A stretch of 64,000 bases of DNA from Sorghum bicolor (GCF_000003195.3 NC_012876.2:2429935-2493934); one strand, 5' to 3'. Numbered from the stretch's first letter, positions 24,701-36,866 are shown. Program-made: numbers and translations. Notes: a model not told the origin generated them from the sequence alone.

Positions 24701-27700
24701 CAGGAGACCAAAATGCTATGTTGCATTTATTATACATATATACCAAATTTTCATCACTTCATGCCTCACTTCTGCTGAAGCACAGATTGACAAGATGGCT
24801 ATATTTCTAGCCTCGATGGTCTATATTGTTTGATAGTACCACAGTGGGCCAATCAGCACAATATCTTAATGGGTTGAGTGTACCACTGTACCAACAGCCC
24901 AGGTGGCCAAAAATGTAGCAATAAATCATGCTTAAACACAGGAAAACTTATACAATTTTGTTTATATTTCATTAAGACTAACCTTATCATTCATAGTTGT
25001 AGATTCTTTTGCAGCAGCCCAAGCTCTGTTAATGAGAAGAATTAGAGATGAATCAAGTTCTTTAGCCTTGGCTAAGCTTTTTATCTCGTCACAAGCACCA
25101 TCTAGTGAAGAGGAATTCAGTATATCATCAAACTTCAACTGAGCAGATTCGATGTCTAACTGTTCTAGTGTGCAGTCATATGCATGAATTGCAGATAGGC
25201 ATTTGGCCCCGAGCCTGACTACTCCTGCATAATATTAAGAACTAATCAGCCCATAATATAAAGTACACCATTCAGAACAATAACTACAAGTAAAGTAGAT
25301 ACATTTGCCTGCCAATTCACACGACAAGAATTTGGTACTAACCAGTAACCACATGCTCATTAGAATATGTTGACCTTGTCAACCAACCCAGAGCAACAAA
25401 CAAGACTAAAAATAAAGACAATCTAGTGATAACTTCTATGTTCTGCTTGCAACGCTTTTTTTTTCTTCTGCAATTTTGGTTAACCAAGAATCATGATCCA
25501 TGTGCTCAGGAAACAAAGAATCAAATTCTCAAATTTGATCTGTTTCAATAACCATATTATGGTGTGATTATATGTTAGCGGTTCACCTTGGTATGAATCA
25601 AGTAATAAAGTGTGATATGTGAGTAAAAATTGATAGAAGGTAGGTAGTTACCGTCTCGCTCGTCAAGGCCATTATAAGCATTCACAAGGAAATTAAGATG
25701 GCGGAAGAACTCCCCAGTGAAATCCTTTCGTCGTCTTGCAACAATAGCATTAATATCAGCAGGGTTCTCACTGAGCTCAGTGAACAGTTCCATGTGCTTC
25801 TCTATTTCATCATCTATCTGAATCAAAAACATGGAGAATATCCACATAGTTATGAGAGCATCTAGATATTATTTTGGTTTGATTATATTGCACCTAATCT
25901 GATAATAATATCATGTAATCTTAATACATGGAGTTCTTAAGGTTGATGTGACAAAAATTATACTGGGAACTATGAAAGCTCGCTTAAAAGGGTGAATGTA
26001 CGTAAGAGCATCTCCAAGAGATTAGACTATCTCCAACAATGGTCACCTAAAAATCTAAAATACAAGACCCATTTGTCCTTTGGGTAGCGCTACAGGTAAA
26101 AAGTTCCATATCTATTTTTAGTCTTCTCCAACAACAAGACCTAAAAGACAACACTCTCTGCAAATAGGTCTCGAGGAGAAAGGATACCCAAATTTGGGTT
26201 ATGCCTCTCCTGATACCCAAAATGGGTCTTCTGTATGGGTACTCTGTTGGAGGCTATAGGTATTGTATTGGAGACCCATTTTAGGTTTGGGTTCCCAAAT
26301 GAGTCTCCTGTTGGAGACAGCCTTAGCCAAATCATTTTCTAAAGGTATATTTTGTTATTGTTGAAGGAAAAACGTCTCCAATAGACTCTGTAAATGACAC
26401 TTCAAATTTAGAAACTCTCCATCCTACCTTATTCGCTCTCTACTTTTGGATAGTCTATCTCACTAGTCATCCTTTATAGACTCTGTTGGAGTACTCTAAT
26501 ATCTTTTTGTCAAGTCTATTTTAGAGAGTAGCTAAATTAGTAAATTTGGCTAGTCTTTTTAGCTAATCTTTTGGAGATGCTCTAAGGAGAATAGATAATG
26601 ACTTACCTTCTTAACTTTTCTAGCAAGTACAACCAACTTTTGTTTCACTGAAGGATCAGTTTCCATATCTATGCGCACTTGGCAACGCTTGTAGAAGTGC
26701 TCTCTATACCTTCGCCACTCCTCTCTAAACACCAATAATTTTCTCCAGTCCTTTGTTTCTGGTTTCTTATACATGAAGAACTCAATGAATTTGTCGCAGA
26801 TTTCAGTCATCGTGTACCCCATTGCAACTTCAGCCTCAGTTTGGTCTTTCACATTAGCAATGGTTGGACTAGCTACACAACCTGTAATTAAATGTAGTTC
26901 ATGATGTAGGGCATATTTTTCAAAGTTATTACGCAATGTTAGCATGAGTGTTTGGAGCATACAAACAGAGAGAAAGGGGTATATGCACCTAGTAGATCAA
27001 ATGTGTCATTTGAGAAGTACGCTTCTACTATTTGCAAAACTGGGGGGAAATGATAATCTAACTCAATAAATGTCCCCTTAACAAGCATAAATTAGTCATA
27101 AGAAGAAAATTACCAATTGAGTCGCAATAAGATCAGTCCCTAAACGATTTTGTCAATAAAGCATATATATACTCCGATTATTTTGAACTTAGTTCTAGTT
27201 TGAATCACTTATCCCCAATTCAAAATTTCGTAAAAAAGAGACCCGAACCTCCCATAAGATTACCTTAGTGGATTTGTTAATGAACTTCTTTCCCTATATT
27301 TACTGCTACCAGATTTGGGCCCTAGTTCTAAAATTTGCAAGGATCAGATATTCAGATTCCATATCTTGTATAATAAACCGAAGCAGACCCTCAAATACTT
27401 GGAATTCTCGCTAAAAGAACATCGCAATTGGCCTAAGAATAGTTGCGCCTCTTAGCGAAATCCCGTCGGTGCTCAGCATTCAGCAACATCCAACATGCCA
27501 TTATGGGAATTCATCGAATACGTGTAAAGGCAACACAAAGTCGCCACAACCTACCTACACGAACTGTCCGAGCTAGGAAAAGAACCCGAGTCTTACAGAA
27601 TAGTCACTCCACAGTTCGTCGCCGCAGGTTGCTTCTATTCTATGTCCCCGCAAAAGCCAAGCGCAACCGATTTGATTCACCGCTGACACTAAGCACCTCG

Positions 27701-28009
27701 CGACGCGAGCAAGCGAACCAGCACACGACGAATTGACAGGAGAGAGAAAGAGAAGGAAAAGAAACAGAGAAAGGAGAAATGGATTTGTGCCTTACGTGGT
27801 GGTGGTGGGGCTGCGGCGGCGAGGCGGATGCAGCGGGTAGCATGCGGAATGGGTACGGAGGCAGAGGAAGACTGCGTGGGGGCGGCGGCCATTGGCGCAG
27901 GCGAGGGGCGGGGAGCGCGGCAGAGAACGCCCGGGGCCGGGTTCGTCGCCATCGGTGGCAGCACGGCGAGGCGAAGCGATTGGAGGACTGTGGATGGATA
28001 AAGAAGCAT
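21737..28009 (-). CDS. At4g37920-like plastid protein (6 exons)
   Basis: Exons (5'-3'): 28009-27796, 26881-26607, 25817-25652, 25224-24983, 23584-23397, 21947-21737. GT-AG borders and phases agree, giving 431 residues from the first ATG or 412 from the ATG at 27950-27952 (context CCGATGG, MATNPAP...), which looks better. The N terminus is Ala/Pro/Ser-rich with Arg, like a chloroplast transit peptide. The body is alpha-helical and charged, with MGYTMTEICDKFIEFFMYKK, RRKDFTGEFFRHL and YTTPNELHKWIKMLLDSYHL. It ends in an acidic tail (EEEESMDEDDN). These blocks match the conserved plant protein At4g37920, annotated as chloroplastic and 'endoribonuclease E-like'; its biochemical role is unclear to me. 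Introns are rich in transposons. Confidence 0.88.
22729..23266. mobile_element. Intronic DNA element with ~20 bp inverted ends
   Basis: Ends GGAATTAGTCTACATAACC (22729) and GGATTATGTAGACTTATTCC (23249) are inverted repeats with a few mismatches, enclosing about 540 bp without coding capacity. It sits in the last intron of the At4g37920-like gene. Superfamily not determined. Confidence 0.55.
23786..24224. mobile_element. Outer MITE in the last intron, interrupted by a palindromic element
   Basis: Left end GGTCTTGTTTGGCAGAAATC and right end GAGCTGTGCCAAACAA are inverted with TTA before the left end. Both flanks contain AGCTCC/GGAGCT blocks. The middle is occupied by the palindrome at 23911-24076. 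Confidence 0.55.
23911..24076. mobile_element. Near-perfect palindromic (foldback) element, 166 bp
   Basis: Starts TTTGCCCTTGAGGGCAT and ends ATGCCCTTAAGGGCAAA. The arms pair almost completely towards a short centre at about 23988-24000 (ACACACATCTCAA ... TTGAGATGTGTGT). Because the arms are nearly identical, both strands encode nearly the same meaningless peptide. A transcript of the intron would form a long hairpin. Confidence 0.8.
26006..26582. mobile_element. Intronic DNA element with GAGCATCTCCAA ends, TSD TAA
   Basis: Inverted ends GAGCATCTCCAA (26006) and TTGGAGATGCTC (26571-26582) are flanked by TAA on both sides. Internal short inverted copies (ATCTCCAACA at 26029, TGTTGGAGACAG near 26310) suggest a nested or composite element. 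About 577 bp, no coding capacity. Confidence 0.65.
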
Positions 28010-28089
28010 AGTGACGGGACGGGAATAGTAGTAACTATGACGTGGCTTGACGGGTGAATACGGAGACGTCGTACCTGGCAGGGATGGAT

Positions 28090-28091
<2 letters not shown>

Positions 28092-28131
<40 letters not shown>
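28092..28131. repeat. (TA)n microsatellite
   Basis: About 20 uninterrupted TA units immediately upstream of the At4g37920-like gene. Confidence 0.9.
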
Positions 28132-28137
<6 letters not shown>

Positions 28138-28877
28138 ATGTAGTATGCGTATTCAACGTCAATATAAATATCCGTATTCCACATCTGTATTTATGGTAAT
28201 ATAGATGCTAAGTGAATATATAGCGACTTCTCTTCATCCGATTCCACGTCCGCATTTGAAATTATCCATATTAACGAATAACAAAGTGTCCGGTAAAACC
28301 ATCTAAAACTTACATCTATAACTAATTAGTAATTTATATAAATGATACAAGTTTTAACAAAAAAAGATATTTATCATTTAATCTACTCAAACTTACCTAT
28401 ATGGCTAATGAAGTTAAATTAATTTTATTGTTATTAATGGCATAAAAAGATTAATTTTAATTTATTTTAATATGTATGATCATACTAATTTTAAGTACTT
28501 TAGTTATTCATATAGTGATGAATTTTTTATATATATCTAAACTTATTTATTGATAGATATTTATCTATAGTTTTATTTATTTTTATATTTTTTTTTCTTC
28601 TATCGTTGTTATATTTTAAACTCCTATGTCGATATGAATAATAATTTGGTTCTACTTGAACTATCGATATAAGCAAATACATATGTGTCATCTCAGATTT
28701 TCAAGGTGTGAAATGCCTTCTACACCAACCTGACATTCAATTTCCCTCCACCTCTGAGTCTTATGATCATTTTTTGTTTCTTTATCACGTAAAAGGTTTG
28801 TATGTTTTAATATTAAAAAAGATATTTAATACAACACGCCTTCGCGGTAGAAGAATAGTACATATGGCGATGCGAAA

Positions 28878-28987
28878 TTTTTTTGATTTCGCTATTGTAG
28901 CACTTTCGTTTGTTTGTGGTAAATATTATCTAATTATGGACTAACTAGGATCAAAAGATTCGTCTCGCGATTTACAGGCAAACTCCT
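28878..28987 (+). mobile_element. Truncated Tourist-like MITE
   Basis: Contains GCTATTGTAGCACTTTCGTT and AAAAGATTCGTCTCGCGATT, the left half of the ~242 bp family, then stops abruptly at 28987. Confidence 0.6.
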
Positions 28988-29071
28988 TCATGGCATCTCC
29001 ATGGTCCATGGATGACACATGGTGCAGAGGTTGAGTGAGGAGGGCGACGCCTAGTGGTACTGCTCAATCAA

Positions 29072-29314
29072 GGCCTTGTTTACTTCTAAAAATTTTTGCA
29101 AAATAAGAATAGTAGCATTTTCATTTGTATTTGACAAATATTGTCTAATTATGGACTAACTAGGCTCAAAAGATTCGTCTCGTCAATTTCGATCAAACTG
29201 TGCAATTAGTTTTTATTTTCATCTATATTTAATACTTCATGCATACCTCTAAAGATTCGATATGACGGGAAATCTGAAAAATTTTACAAAATTTTTGGGG
29301 AACTAAACAAGGCC
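29072..29314 (+). mobile_element. Tourist-like MITE, ~242 bp family, TSD CAA
   Basis: Ends GGCCTTGTTTACTTCT and GGAACTAAACAAGGCC. CAA lies on both sides. Length 243 bp. Confidence 0.75.
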
Positions 29315-29572
29315 CAAAGGGTTTTTTATTTTCCCCATAACTCAAATCCCACAGCTGCTTTTTTAAAAATCACGACTCATAACTATTTTAAAAAAAAAAC
29401 CACAGCTCAAATAAATAGATATATTGTTACTACATTAGATACTGATCAAATCGATTTGTTTTTTCTCAATCACGCAAAAGGTTTGCGCGTATTTTCATTA
29501 AGAAGGAGAGTTTGAGTACAAGCGAGGCGGTTTACATATGCAGGATCGCTCTTCCTCGCAGCTCAGTCTAGT

Positions 29573-32500
29573 CTAGTCTATTCTCTGAACTAGACGCCCG
29601 AGGTTCTTGGCTCCTGCAGAGATCCAGAGCTCGGCCTGTCCTCTGATCGTGTCCTTAACCGCGCTGAGCTGTGTGTTTGCTCTACGGAAGCATCTAGCGT
29701 TCTGTTCCTTCCATAACTCCCAGGCGATCAGGGCGAGAAGGGAATCTGCTCCTCTGGTATACTCCGATGGCCATAAGCCTCGCCAAACCTCCCACCATTC
29801 GACGATGGCCCCGGCAGGCTGCTCCTGAATATGGCACCCTAGTGCTGCCGCAACGTCAACCCAAAGCTGCCGAGCAAACGGGCACTCGACGATGATGTGG
29901 TCGATTGTTTCGCCCTGCTGGTCGCATAGATAGCGGGCGCTGCGGGCTTCCAACCCGTGGCGCCGTCGTCGGTCCGCCGTCCAATGTCGTCGCCTAATTG
30001 CCAGCCAGAGGAAGAGCCTCACTCGCGTTGGCGCCCAAACTTCCCAGACACGAACACAGCCCAGTATGGGGTGAGAACCAAGGTGCAGCGCCTGGTAGGC
30101 TGACTGGACGGAGAAGCCGCCGTCTGAAGTCCAGCGCCAAATCATCCGGTCCTGGTTTCCATTGAGAGTGATTCCGTTGATTGCGTGCCACAAACGCAGG
30201 TACTCGGCTGCCGCTGGTGCAGTGACGCCGCCGCCGATGGTGCGTACCCAGTGCCGATCCGGTAGCGCCTCGGCGACTGTCAGTCAATTGGCGACCCGCC
30301 TGGGGACGAACTTCAGGAGTGTTGGCGCCAACGTCCTGATCGACACACCGTCAATCCAGCTGTCAAGCCAGAACAGCGTCCCTCTTCCGTTCCCGACGAT
30401 GGTTTGTGTTGATGCTCTGAAGAAATCCCGTGCCTCGGCGGATTGCTTGAGCGGCAGCTCTGACCATGCCCGCGATGCGTCCGAGCTCTGGAGCCAGAGC
30501 CACTTGACCTCAAATGCCGTGTTGACCAGTTTGAAGTCTGGGATGCCCAGCCCTCCGAGTTCCTTTGGCCGAGTGCATGTCTTCCAGGCGACCATCCATT
30601 TGCCTCTCACATCTCCATCTTTCCCACACCAGAGGAATCGCCGGCAGACCGCATCGATCTCCGCTCGCGCCCAGGGCGGTAGACCGTCCGCCATCATGCA
30701 GTAAGTGGGTATGGCTGCGAGGACCGATTTTACCCAGATCAAGCGCCCGCTCTTGGCCATGAGAGGTCCCTGGCAGGCGGGCAGCCGGCGAGCGACGGCG
30801 TCGACCGTGCGTCGCACTTCGGCTTTGGGAAGCTTTGTTGTGCTTAAGGGCAATCCCAGGTAGCGGATAGGGAACGGCGCGACCTAGCATCCAAGGATCA
30901 ACTGCAGGTCGGTGATAGCCTCGTCTGCTCCATAAATGTTCGTGATCGAACACTTCGCCAGGTTGGTTTTGAGGCTCGAGACCTCCTCGAATATTCCCAG
31001 CAATCCCTTGATGGCTGTGGCTTCGTCAGCGTCCGGATACGCGAAAAGGATGACGTCGTCTGCGTACATGCTGCACTGGAATTTGATTCCATCATTGTCT
31101 AGGCTCCTGAGCACGCCTTCTTCTCTAGCTGCTGCGAATAGGTGGCCAAGTACTTCCATGGCGCAAATGAACAGCAGGGGGGAGAGGGAGTCTCCCTGGC
31201 GCACACCTCGCTGGTGTCGAATTCGCTTGCCTGGCTGTCCGTTCATTAGGATGCTGGAGGACGCTGTGGTGAGGAGTGTGGCAATCCATCGCCTCCAGCG
31301 CACCCCGAAACCCATGGCCTGCAGTACGTCCAATAAGAATGGCCACAAGACAATGTCGAATGCTTTGGCTACATCGAGCTTCAACAGTATCTTGGGTCTC
31401 TTCTTCTTCCGCAGCATGACGGCAGCCCTCTGAATGTACTTGAAGTTGTCAAGAATCGACCTGCCACGGATGAAGGCGTTTTGTTCGGGTGATATAAGTG
31501 TATGCATTTTTGGAGCAAGCCGAAGTGCCAAGATCTTCGAAATGAGTTTGGCAAAGCTGTGGATCATGGTTATGGGCCTGTAATGGGCAGGTTCGCAGGC
31601 TTCCGCTGATTTGGGCAGTAGCACTATTAGTGCTCCGTTCAACCTGCCGAATGATCTGCAGTCCCCAAACAGCACGGCGTTGATACCCCAGGAGTGCTTG
31701 TAGAAGGCACCAGTATAACCGTCCGGCCCCGGCGCTCTGTCCGGCGGCAGCTCCTTGATTGCATTCCAAACCTCCTCCTCTGACAGCGGCTGCTCCAGCG
31801 CCTCCAAGTCCTGGGCCTCGATTCCGATTGCCTGGAAGTCGATTGTCACATCACTCTGACCTGCCGTGCCGAAAACTCCCATGAAATGGTCGTGGATGGC
31901 TTGTTCCATCTCCTTCTGATCAGCGGTGAACGCTCGTTGCACCCGGAGCCGGGTGATCATGTTCCTCCGTCTTCGCCCTCTGGCCATCATGTGAAAGAAC
32001 TTAGTGTTGGCGTCTCCATCTGCCAGGAAGCGCACTCTGGACCTTTGCCTTGCAATCGTGCGGTCCAAGGATGAGAGCCCCAAACATTTGTATTTCAGGT
32101 CCGAGCGCAGCGCACGCTCTGAGTCGATGTGCTGGCGCGTGTCACCAATCTGATCAAGTTTGAGGATTATTGTCCGAGCCATCAGCAGCTGTTCTCGGAT
32201 TATTCCAATCCGCCGTGCCGCCCAGCTCCTGAGTTCTCTTGCTAGCTTCCTAAGCAAGAAGTCCAGGCGCACGATCGGGTCCAGGATAACCTCGTCACAT
32301 GTCCATGCCTGCTGTAGCACCTCTTGGTAATCCGCGAACTTCGGCCAGAAGGCCTCAAAGTGGAATCGTGGCTTGGGATGGATCGCCAAGTTCGTTTGCA
32401 GGAGTAGAGGGCAGTGGTCTGAAGCGTCAGACGCCAGGGCTTGAAGGTGGCACGCTGGGAACATCCCCTCCCAATCCAGCGACACCAGCACGCGGTCCAG

Positions 32501-33085
32501 GCGCACGAGGGTCGGGTTTTCGCGTTCATTGCTCCAAGTATATCTCCTGCCATGTAGGTGTATATCAAGTAGCTGCAGGTTTGCCACCGTGTGCCTGAAG
32601 GCCCGCATCATGCGGCGGTTGATGCGGGCGTTGTTCTTGTCTTCTTCGTCCAGGACTAGATTGAAGTCCCCTGTTATTGCCCATGGCCCGGGGCAGTGGT
32701 GCCTCCAGTTCTTCCAGGAATAGGCTCTTATCGCCGTCCTCCTGAGGACCGTATACGACTGAAAGCCACCATGGATCCCCACGGTTGGGACGATCTTGAC
32801 GGTGCACGAATAGCAACCAATGGTCGGTTCCTTCAGCTCGACCTCTGGGAATCGCGCCGCAATCAGAATCCCTCCCCTCGTGCTCGCAGCGGGGACATAG
32901 GCAAAGTCTCTGTAGTTATTGCCCAACATAGAGGCTATGAGCCAGTGGTTTACAGTGCTTAACTTAGTTTCAACTAAACATACAATGTGCGCACGAACAT
33001 CAGCCGTTAAGGTTCGGACGTTGTCGCGACGGGCTGTGGCGTTCAGTCCGCGGACGTTCCAGCATATGACAGTTGTGTTGGCCAT
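29573..33085 (-). pseudogene. LINE ORF2: endonuclease / reverse transcriptase / zf-RVT
   Basis: One frame runs 1,171 codons from ATG 33085 to the natural stop at 29573, interrupted by two in-frame stops: TAG at 30884-30886 and TGA at 30284-30286. Domains in order are an APE-like endonuclease at residues ~1-230 (WNVRGLN, VETK, GDFNLV, SDHCPLLL), a reverse transcriptase at ~430-700 (GPDGYTGAFYKHSW, LDVAKAFDIVLW, GVRQGDSLSPLLF, YADD at 674-677), and zf-RVT near the end (DHIIVECPFARQLW). The catalytic YADD is intact. The piece before IVLLPKSAEA looks shorter than usual, perhaps a small in-frame deletion. The stops make it non-functional as read. Confidence 0.88.
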
Positions 33086-33118
33086 AAACGTGGACTACTG
33101 GATGTGGGCGGCGGCCGG

Positions 33119-36100
33119 TCATGGTCTGGACCGTGGCGCCCGACGGCGCCTCCGGCTATGCCCATCGAGACAGCCGACAGGGAACAGCTCCCATAGAGCT
33201 TCTTCATCCTCGGGGTTGCCGCTGAACAGTGCTTCGAACTTTCCTGGTGCTGACTCCTCGTTGAGCGCTGAGGCATGGCCGAGCCGCTTGAGTACTAGAT
33301 ATTCACCACGCTTGGCCGTGGGGATTCTGGACAGACTTTGCGCTGCGATCCGGCGGCTTCGCTTGATGTGAGGCCTGGGCGTTGTCGATTCCATTGGGGG
33401 TGGCTTGCTGAGTAGCGGTGAGGTCTTGGCTTTCTTGACCCTACGCGCGAAGACCTTGAACCTCTTCTGTGCCGACGGTGTGCTCTTTGGCGTTGCTGCT
33501 GGCTTTGCTCCTAGAGCATTGCGCCCAGGTGTGTTCTAGTCTGCGCCCTGTTCCGAATCCAGCACCAGGCTCTGCTCTCGGTCCTCCTCCGCCAGTTGGC
33601 CGATGGCCTGTTCGTGGTGGCCCCCGTCGCTACGGGCCGCCTCCGTAGGCTCCAGCTCTGGTAGGCCCATAGCGGGTTCGGTCTGCTTGTCTTGGGCTTC
33701 CAGGAATGGAAGATGGGTTGTGCTGCTGAGCCCAATCTTCTCTGGGGGGCTGTGCACGCGACAGAAGGCGCCTGGGTGCAGCATCGTGGCGCTGCCCCCA
33801 GCGCGGCCACCTGTGTGTCCCTGGGTAAGAGCTCCCCCGGTGCTCCTTCCCTGGTCCCTGTGCCCTCCCTGAGCACGTCATCGTGCTCACTGGCGATTGG
33901 CTGTACCTCAGAGGTGTCATCGTGTTGGTGGGCCTTGCACTCCATCTGCAAGTGAACAGTGGTCATCTGCTCTTGCTTGTCTTGCTCTGGCATTGGAGTG
34001 GCCACGATGGACGTGCTGCTCTCTCCCTTCTGATAGGTGGCAGCGGCGTTAGGGGCAGGTGAAGCGGCAGCAATCGAATTGGTCGTCGTGCCGCTGCTTT
34101 GCTGCCCTGCGTCCGGTCGCGTCTGGGTCTTTGGCTGCCAGGCCGGTCGCAGCGGCTGCTTCTTTACCTCCTGCCACTTCTGCTTTCTCTACTTTGGACC
34201 ACGCTGAGTTTGTTGTTCGAAACAGATCCTTTCCTTCGCCGGTACTCTTGGTTGGGTGTTGGGACCCACCCTGTAGATAGCTGGCACCCGTTGGCGTGGT
34301 CCACGTGTACCGAGCCTATCGTGGACCGCCACCCTCGGTACCGCATTCGGGCCCACCCTCTCGGTGGCTGGCACTCTACGTCGCGGCTTCAATCCAGCTG
34401 AGTGCTGCCTGCCATGGTCGGCAATGGCGTTGCTCGTCGGCGGCGTGCCGTCCGGCGTCCCGCGATGGCAGGGGAATGGGTGGAGGCGCACCCCAGCACC
34501 CCTGGCGTCGCGGTGCCGCTTGCGGTTCCGTCCTTCCTCTGCCGGGTCGTCGGAAGTGGAACTGTCGTCGCTGCTGGTCGGTGGGTCGAAGTCGCGAACG
34601 CTTCGGAGGTGGACGATAACCTTGTAGCGCAGCATGTCTTTCTTGTTGAGGAATGGCGTCGTACCTCGGAACCGAAACCCTTCACCCTGGATGGCGTCGG
34701 CCGGCGGCTCGGCGACGCTGAGCCAGATGATCTTGGGCAGATTGCTCGGGTTTGCAGTCCACGCCGTGAGCTTGTATGCAGACAGGTCGTTGGCCACCGC
34801 AGTGACCGCTTCCACCTCCTGGATCCAGCAGTACGGTGCTAGGATTTTGGCCACCGTCTCTTCGCGCCATACGTGAGGTGGCACTCCCTCAAGCTCGATG
34901 GTTAGTTTGTAGTACAGCGTGGTCAGATCGGCGTTCGCCACCCGCGACCAAGGGAGCAGGATCAGAGTGGAGACTCCGAACGGCGCCGGCGAGGTCGCCA
35001 AGACACGATCTTTAATGGCCTCCGAGGCGCACAGCACTATGAATCGCTGTGGGAAAAACTTCTTGACTCGTATGTCCTCCGCTCGAACCCCGGCGGCTGC
35101 CACCAGGGCGAGCAGCACCTCTGATGTGGTGTGATGTCCCGGGTCGCCGCTGGGTTGCGCCACGAGCGCCAGTTGCATACAAGCTTCGGCACTGTTGATG
35201 GCGTCGTCCCTCTGGATGTAACACTCGGCCTCCCACGGCTGGAACGCCGGGTGGTCGGGTGGTACTCCGTCGGCGAACTCAGAGCAGGGGTCCTCGCAGG
35301 AGTCGTCGAGGATCCGCGGGCGCGGGCGGTCTGGCGGAGTGACCGCCCTCTCGGCGGCCGATCCCTGGGGTGTGGAGGAACCGCCCCGCCGGGCGCGGAC
35401 GAAACGGCTGTCCGGCGCACCTCCGGCGGCAGCTAGCACGGGCGGGCGCTTGCAGTCCTTGGCGAGGTGCCGTGGGCTGCGACAGCGTGCACACAGACGG
35501 GGGCGGTTGCAAGTTGCGATCTTGTGGTTGAACGACAGACAATTGAGAAAGCGGCCGTCATACTCCGGCGGGATTCCACGCGGCGGGGGCGTGCGCTCCT
35601 TTCTCTTCCGTGGCGGTGGGCGATCCTCGTCGCGGTGCAGCACCAACTGCCAACCGTCGCGGTCCGGCGTCGTGGCCCTGCGCTGCTTGCCCAGCCGACG
35701 GTGCGTGGTGGCTCTCTGCGCCGCCTGCGAGCCCACACGCTGGGTGGCCGGGATCCGCTGGCCTGGCGCGGCCGCCCCTGCCAACTTCGCCGTCTGCGAG
35801 GCCGTGCGCCCCTCCGCCTCGCCCTTGAGTCGGGCGATTGTCCTCGCGCGCCGCTTCCGTCGAGCCTGGGTCTTGGAGAGGGCGCCGTGACTCGCCTCGG
35901 CCACGGTCTCGCCCGGGCCTTGGCTGTCAGCTGGCGCACCCCCAGGCAAGTCCGCCGGCGATGGCGCCTGCCTCGGTGCGCCCTTGGTCGCGGCCTCGAG
36001 GTACGACGGCATCTCCGGCGAGGTGTAGTCGAAGTCGCTGTCGCAGTCGGAGTCGGCGGAGTCTGCCCCCCACCGCTGCGACTTGCCCCGTCCGACGGAC

Positions 36101-36266
36101 TTTTCCTTGGGGAAATAGGGCTTGGCGTCCGGCGAGAGGGGGGAGGGCGAGCGGGGGTAGGGCGAAGAGGGGGGGGGAGGGCGGCGGAACCCTTACCTGG
36201 TGCCGGCGGTGAGGAGGTGGCTGGCGGCGCCTGGGTGGCTTCCGCCAGGCTGGTGGTGAGAGCCAT
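33119..36266 (-). pseudogene. LINE ORF1: nucleic-acid-binding protein with CCHC knuckle
   Basis: It starts MALTTSLAEATQ at 36266. A frame change in the C-homopolymer around 36172-36180 leads to the frame carrying PYFPKEKSVGRGKSQRW. That frame runs to TAG at 34189-34191, across a DUF4283-like region (FIVLCASEAIKDRVL, then LSAYKLTAWT). A further frame change between about 33.8 and 34.0 kb is needed, then a TAG at 33536-33538, before the probable true end at 33119. The second zinc knuckle is intact (CARCRSPRHLAKDC); in the first, the expected leading Cys is Phe. At least four lesions mark a dead copy. Confidence 0.75.
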
Positions 36267-36387
36267 ATCAATTTGTGAAGCCGGCTAGCAGGCCTTTATG
36301 CGCTGGCTGCCGAGCGGCGACGGCACTGCTTGCGTGGATCCACGTCGCCGTCCAGAGGCAGAGTACGGTCAAGAATGGCCAGGAATC

Positions 36388-36615
36388 TCATGGACCCTCG
36401 TCTAAACTGCACTTATGGGAGCTTTGGGGCCTCCAAACACGTTTAAGGCTTAGAAATCCACCACTCTGAACAATGAAGCTTCCGGACCAGAATCCATCAC
36501 GTTGCTCAAATAGCTTCAGATACTCCAACGAAGGTAAGATTTGCAAGGCAGATAAATCCTCGCTGTTCTGACGGGTTGCGAAGAGCTTCAACTTGTTGAC
36601 ATTATCAAGCTGGCT
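36388..36615 (-). pseudogene. Orphan leucine-rich-repeat fragment of an NLR gene
   Basis: The minus strand encodes KLKLFATRQNSEDLSALQIL, PSLEYLKLFEQRDGFW and SGGFLSLKRV, the pattern of the last LRRs of grass CC-NB-LRR proteins. There is no start codon or NB domain. It is bounded by a MITE fragment at 36617 and the LINE 5' end. It lies on the opposite strand to the complete NLR at 40609-44140 and has no close sequence match to that gene's LRR, so it is probably from another family member. Confidence 0.6.
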
Positions 36616-36616
36616 T

Positions 36617-36700
36617 AGGCCTTGTTCAGTTCTAAAAAAAATTTGCAGGCAAACTTTCTAGTTCCCCCGTAGTTTGACTGATGTGATTACACACGGAGCC
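36617..36700 (+). mobile_element. MITE fragment
   Basis: Begins GGCCTTGTTCAGTTCT like the Tourist-like family but loses similarity within 50 bp. It abuts the LRR fragment. Confidence 0.45.
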
Positions 36701-36866
36701 TCTAAAATACTTAGAAACTCCTGACAGACGGTGTATTGACACAGTCTGAATAGGATTACAACTCATTTACGACAATTTTACATAAGTGTTGACACACTGC
36801 AGCAATCAAATCATGTGTACGTGGACTACGGAGAATAGCAAAAGAGCGGAGCTAGTGGTTAAATAA

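Larger units (their letters stand above)
28132..29458. other. AT-rich intergenic DNA with MITE fragments
   Basis: No gene seen. It includes two MITE entries (28878 and 29072) and a run of AT-rich DNA with degenerate ATATCCGTATTCCAC-type repeats near 28160-28260 that look like an old transposon. Confidence 0.45.
29459..36290 (-). mobile_element. Nearly full-length L1-type LINE, both ORFs broken
   Basis: Reading on the minus strand: short 5' leader (to about 36.3 kb or a little beyond), ORF1 36266-33119, 33 bp spacer, ORF2 33085-29573, then a ~110 bp 3' UTR. It ends in AATGAAAATACGCG... GAAAAAAC, where the T-run at 29459-29466 marks the poly-A. Two-ORF layout, an APE-type endonuclease, a reverse transcriptase and a zf-RVT domain define a plant L1 LINE. 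I could not identify an exact target duplication, and the 5' end is not fixed. Confidence 0.85.
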
